Positions 60,700-64,000 of a DNA stretch of 64,000 nt are shown here, one piece after another. Each line of letters begins with the position of its first letter. Position 1 is the stretch's first letter. The stretch lies in NCBI GenBank assembly GCA_030698405.1, contig JAUYMU010000132.1, positions 43,718-107,717 of the forward strand. The letters are read 5' to 3'. Origin of the DNA: Bacteroidota bacterium (GTDB taxonomy: Bacteria; Bacteroidota; Bacteroidia; Bacteroidales; Prolixibacteraceae). The position numbers were made by a program, and so were the translations under genes. The notes under the pieces are model-generated. The model was not told where the DNA came from, did no database searches, and worked only from the letters and a program-made list of their open reading frames with translations.

Positions 60700-63129
60700 T
60701 TATAATTTATTAAATTGACAAACAAAATTTTCGTTGTGGTTGGTTCGTAATTGAAGATAATATAGGCCACTTTTTAGACTTGAAACATCAAAATTAATAC
60801 TTGAACTCCCGTTCAACAAATAGTATTTTGCAGATTTCAGGTTTATTGTACCATATTGCCCATAAATTATAACTTCTATTTCAGAATCAATAAGTAAAGA
60901 AATTTTTATTTCAATATTATTAATAGCAGGATTTGGGAAAACAATTACCTCATTGAATACTTTATTTTTGTTTTGTTCAGAATCTTTCTTCGTTGATTCT
61001 ATGCTTTCCGATAGGTACCTTTTGAAGTACTTCTTAACATTAGTATATTGTGTATGAAAAATGAAAATCCCATTATCATCATACTCTTTATTTTGCTTAC
61101 TTATAAGATAAATTTTATCAGTATATTTTCCATTGAATAAGTCAATAAGCAATTCACTGATCAATAATGCATTATCAGCAGATAAAATTTCGGATAAAAA
61201 TGGAATTATATCAGACCCTTGAGTTTTGCAAAGTTTTAAAAGTTCTTTGTATTCGTTTGATTGAATAAACATTTTGGGATTACTATAAATTACAAGTTCT
61301 GGTTTTTTCCATGTTTCTTCCCAATTGCTATATTTATTAAAGAAATCATCCTTAAAAGAGTCTGAAGTATTATTTATAATTTTACTGAAAGCTTCTTTTT
61401 CTTCTTGTGTATACTCAACCTGTTCAAATTTTGTTAATCCTGCTTCAACGGACTTTGTCAAGGTCATTGAAGAAGCCATTGAGTTTGGTGAATAGTAATG
61501 TTGAATAGAACCATAAACCGATGGATTTCCAAAATAATCAGAGCCCAGGCTACCCTTTGAATGAAAAATACGCCAACCTTCATACCCAGTTTTGCTTTCC
61601 CAATCGTATCCATGAGTTTGATTATTTGCAGGCCTTCGACATTGAGCATGTGTAAAACCAGATGTTTGGTTAAAGCCCATTAAACCTATGCAACCATTTT
61701 CGTAATCATCTGTATGAGAATAGGTCATTGCACCAGGATATCTAACAGATGCATAATAATTATCAAAAGATTGAAGTTCAGAAGAACCTGATGGCCGATA
61801 TTTTGGATCACTTGGGGGCCATCTATAGACTGTTTCGCCACCGCTAAATCCGATACAATTATAACTGTTCGACCACCAGGCAGAAGTCATCGCATCGTCA
61901 GGTAATAAACAAGGAAATGGATATGGATTTCCACTCCAATAGCTTGCATCTGCATTATAAACATAGCCATAAAGATCACAATGCGTAATTGGATTGTAGG
62001 AACCGTACGATGAAAGAAGAATTGCCCTAATTCCATTAGGAAATGCCCCGGTAACCCTTGATTGAGCACCCCAGTTAAAATAACCATATCCCATATAATC
62101 ATCATTATATGCGACAATTCTACCAGGAATGCTTCCTTGAGCACTTTCTAGCCAAATTCTACTATCACCTGATGATAAATTGGCACTAAAGAAATTAAAA
62201 TTATCATTGGTATAATTTGCAGATAATGCTAAAGCATTGCCAGCAATTTGCGCATTATTTATTATAGCTCCATTTACATTTAGAGTAGCACTTCCAATGG
62301 CAGCATTATTCCTCCAATTTCTCAGTCTGATATAATAATAACCTGTAGATGGAATATTGACGGACAATGAGCCCGTAGAACTACCGTACGTTGACCAAGA
62401 GTAACTTGCAGGGTTTGATTGACTAAACAATTCAATTACATGTTGGTAGCCAGAAGTTGCAGTGCTTATATTAGCTGTCTGGCCAGATGTGAAATAATAT
62501 GTGGCGTAAAAGGCATAATAAGCATAAACACTTTCTTTAACTTGATATTCAGCTAAGGGAGCCGATTTTAAGTTTAATGTTGTGGTATCGCTGGGAGCAG
62601 ATTTGTAGTTTTGCATGTCAACTGCAATCTTTGCATTATAGGCATCGTAGTTGGAGCTCGATATCGTTGCTTTATTGATATCTCTTACTAACCGAACAAA
62701 TTCTACACGAGGGGTCTCAGGAGCAGAACAGCTAAATGCAATTGTGTTAATTCCCTCTAAAAGTTTAACAGTCTTATCATTACCTATGCCTGCACAATGC
62801 CAGTCATTCTTTTTAGGCAATATGTCTGCGATTGGCTGATTATTAACAGAGAAGCTATATTTCATTATTTCCCCTTTGGGCAATTGTACTGTTGATAACC
62901 AAGCAACAAAATAAAAATCACCGGAATAGCGTGATTCTACTTCAAAAGTTTTTGTTACGATACCGTTGTTGTAAGTTAAGTATGAGTTCTTAATGATTAC
63001 ATCTCCACCCAATTCTTTGTTTGTGTCAAAAAAAGTCTTCGATTGTGGTTCAACTAATTTTTGATCCTGGCTAAAAGATAAACTTAAATCTATCCAAATT
63101 AATAATAAAACGAGTAAAATTTTTTTCAT
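60700..63129 (-). CDS. Large secreted protein with Cys/His core and type IX sorting domain (cassette gene 1)
   Basis: 809 residues. Signal peptide MKKILLVLLLIWIDLSLSFS. Residues about 30-170 are a beta-sandwich (GDFYFVAWLSTVQLPKG, LLEGINTIAFSC). About 190-310 is a pre-peptidase-like beta domain (YYYIRLRNWRNN). About 420-545 is a core with NCIGFSGG (Cys425), THAQCRR (His494), then YDWESKTG, GWRIFHSKGS and VYGSIQHYYS. This order resembles an uncharacterised family with NCIAW, THAxR, WxSKxG and YG motifs (recalled, not searched). About 575-690 is the domain shared with both lipoproteins (SNEYKELLKLCK, PFLSEILSADNAL). The end (about 725-809, VIVFPNPAINNIEIKI, SGLYYLQLRT) is a type IX sorting domain, so it is surface-delivered. 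Confidence 0.8.
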   Translation of the reverse strand: MKKILLVLLLIWIDLSLSFSQDQKLVEPQSKTFFDTNKELGGDVIIKNSYLTYNNGIVTKTFEVESRYSGDFYFVAWLSTVQLPKGEIMKYSFSVNNQPIADILPKKNDWHCAGIGNDKTVKLLEGINTIAFSCSAPETPRVEFVRLVRDINKATISSSNYDAYNAKIAVDMQNYKSAPSDTTTLNLKSAPLAEYQVKESVYAYYAFYATYYFTSGQTANISTATSGYQHVIELFSQSNPASYSWSTYGSSTGSLSVNIPSTGYYYIRLRNWRNNAAIGSATLNVNGAIINNAQIAGNALALSANYTNDNFNFFSANLSSGDSRIWLESAQGSIPGRIVAYNDDYMGYGYFNWGAQSRVTGAFPNGIRAILLSSYGSYNPITHCDLYGYVYNADASYWSGNPYPFPCLLPDDAMTSAWWSNSYNCIGFSGGETVYRWPPSDPKYRPSGSSELQSFDNYYASVRYPGAMTYSHTDDYENGCIGLMGFNQTSGFTHAQCRRPANNQTHGYDWESKTGYEGWRIFHSKGSLGSDYFGNPSVYGSIQHYYSPNSMASSMTLTKSVEAGLTKFEQVEYTQEEKEAFSKIINNTSDSFKDDFFNKYSNWEETWKKPELVIYSNPKMFIQSNEYKELLKLCKTQGSDIIPFLSEILSADNALLISELLIDLFNGKYTDKIYLISKQNKEYDDNGIFIFHTQYTNVKKYFKRYLSESIESTKKDSEQNKNKVFNEVIVFPNPAINNIEIKISLLIDSEIEVIIYGQYGTINLKSAKYYLLNGSSSINFDVSSLKSGLYYLQLRTNHNENFVCQFNKL

Positions 63130-63307
63130 GACATACCATTTTTTAATTAAGAAACTAAGAACAGATAGTATGTAAAGATTTATATTAATGACGGTTTGTC
63201 TCAGATAATGGTTGCGTGAATCAACAAATATTTATGAATTGATAAATTTATATTTCTAAGAGACAATAGTGGAAGGGAAATAGCTTCACACTTCAAAGAA
63301 GATCGAG
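63130..63307. other. Intergenic region upstream of the cassette
   Basis: 178 AT-rich bases between the large cassette gene and the broken gene. It presumably carries the cassette promoter on the minus strand, but no confident -7 box was found. Confidence 0.4.
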
Positions 63308-63789
63308 TTATTTTTCTTCGGTTTGTGTTTTACCTGATCCGGTCCATGGAAAAAATTGTTTCATATCGTTATAAACTGTAACGGCATTGCCAATTTTTTC
63401 ACTGGCGCTATAACGCACCGAGCGGTAAAAGGCAAGTTCATCCTGATAGTTATCGTAATCAAGCAGGATTTTCATGTCAATAAGCTTACGAAGGGCATCT
63501 TCAGCCAGCATAATCAGCTCCTCTGCTTCAACGCGCGTTTGGAAGTCCCTTTCAAATTCATTTAGGTCGATGAACGAAGGAACCACTTCGGGAAATTGCG
63601 TCATGTAAGTGCGGCTTTTGTTGATTTTTAACTTGTTTAGTTCTGCAACAGAGCCTATGCACGGCGGTCGTTGTTTGATAGCGCCGGAGCTTTAGGGGTT
63701 ATAATTCCCAACAAGGTCGCTAATGCCTGTTTGGCATTCTCTTTTTCTTCGGCAGTAAAAACTACTTGAATTAAATCATCTTTGATCAT
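63308..63789 (-). pseudogene. Small conserved Bacteroidota protein gene broken by a one-base frameshift
   Basis: Two adjacent open frames read as one interrupted gene. The first (63655-63789, 44 residues) begins MIKDDLIQVVFTAEEKENAK and ends NNDRRA plus a TAG stop. The second (start at 63604 to stop at 63308, 98 residues) begins MTQFPEVVPSFIDLNEFERD. Upstream of its ATG the second frame stays open as GSVAELNKLKINKSRTY, continuing the first after a missing base: GCA-TA-GGC in place of GCA-TAy-GGC would restore RRAYGSVAEL. Together they would make about 160 residues, mainly helical, of a small family I recall from many Bacteroidota genomes with no known function. Either a recent mutation or a sequencing error. 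Confidence 0.7.
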
Positions 63790-63909
63790 GGTTTTTTTGT
63801 ATTTGAGCGCTAAGAAATACTATAGTCATTAGTTAATTCTTGAAAAACATAAAAGGTAACCAGCAATTCGGCTCGAAAATAATATTCTTGTAAATTAGAT
63901 CGTTAGAGT

Positions 63910-64000
63910 ATGCTGAGAAAAATATCTTTCCGGCTATTTTTGTTCACGATAAGAGTCAGGGAGGCCTTAACCTCCACCTTACTGCTTTACAGTATAGTGT
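63910..64000 (+). CDS. Start of a possible gene at the right edge (partial)
   Basis: The plus-strand frame is open from an ATG at 63910 to the window edge: MLRKISFRLFLFTIRVREAL and a hydrophobic continuation. Thirty residues are too few to name a family; it could be a membrane-protein or signal-peptide start, or chance. Confidence 0.25.
   Translation, partial: MLRKISFRLFLFTIRVREALTSTLLLYSIV

Overview
This window is chromosomal DNA from a Bacteroidota bacterium, most likely a free-living, plant-glycan-degrading member of the Bacteroidales/Marinilabiliales (Prolixibacteraceae-like; the family is an inference). Support comes from a SusC/SusD pair, a Reg_prop/Y_Y_Y AraC regulator, a type IX secretion sorting domain, Bacteroidota-type lipoproteins and weak Shine-Dalgarno sequences. 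No tRNA, rRNA, CRISPR array, transposase or phage gene was found.

Layout. 1-1414: a peroxide-defence unit on the minus strand (Fur/PerR-type regulator, then katG, which runs off the left edge). 1994-5428: a small secreted protein and a one-piece membrane-bound AraC regulator. 6070-28607: a large polysaccharide utilisation locus on the plus strand: SusC, SusD, GH97, heparinase II/III-type lyase, GH88, GH28-like beta-helix protein, serine hydrolase, GH106 rhamnosidase, GH127-type arabinofuranosidase and an esterase. The enzymes point to a rhamnose- and uronic-acid-containing plant or pectic glycan with L-arabinofuranose. 28613-38166: a Gfo/Idh oxidoreductase, two glycan-assembly-type transferases, then an exported Gfo/Idh - Gfo/Idh - PmoA-like cluster facing a membrane-anchored winged-helix regulator. 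38227-41908: pirin, YceI, AraC, OsmC and a Crp/Fnr regulator. 42006-50650: envelope proteins, a bile-acid-symporter-like carrier, a His-rich small protein with a TonB-dependent receptor, and a coiled-coil membrane protein. 50725-55248: riboflavin synthase, PspC protein with its PadR regulator, and an MFS carrier. 55320-59102: nitrosative-stress module (Hcp, a ferredoxin-type protein and a divergent HcpR-like regulator). 59348-63129: an AT-rich accessory cassette of two lipoproteins and one large secreted protein that share a domain I do not recognise. 63308-63789: a small gene broken by a one-base frameshift.

Two things stand out. First, the window is rich in short palindromic repeats of several families. 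Some have entered coding sequence: one 33-bp palindrome lies in the same frame in two adjacent genes and encodes the same 11-residue peptide, and another repeat forms part of a signal peptide. A third family has four copies, each exactly 46 nt from end to end. Second, the 59348-63129 cassette looks like an undescribed exported system. Its large protein has a Cys/His motif pattern that could mark a catalytic core, a type IX sorting tail, and a domain shared with both neighbouring lipoproteins.
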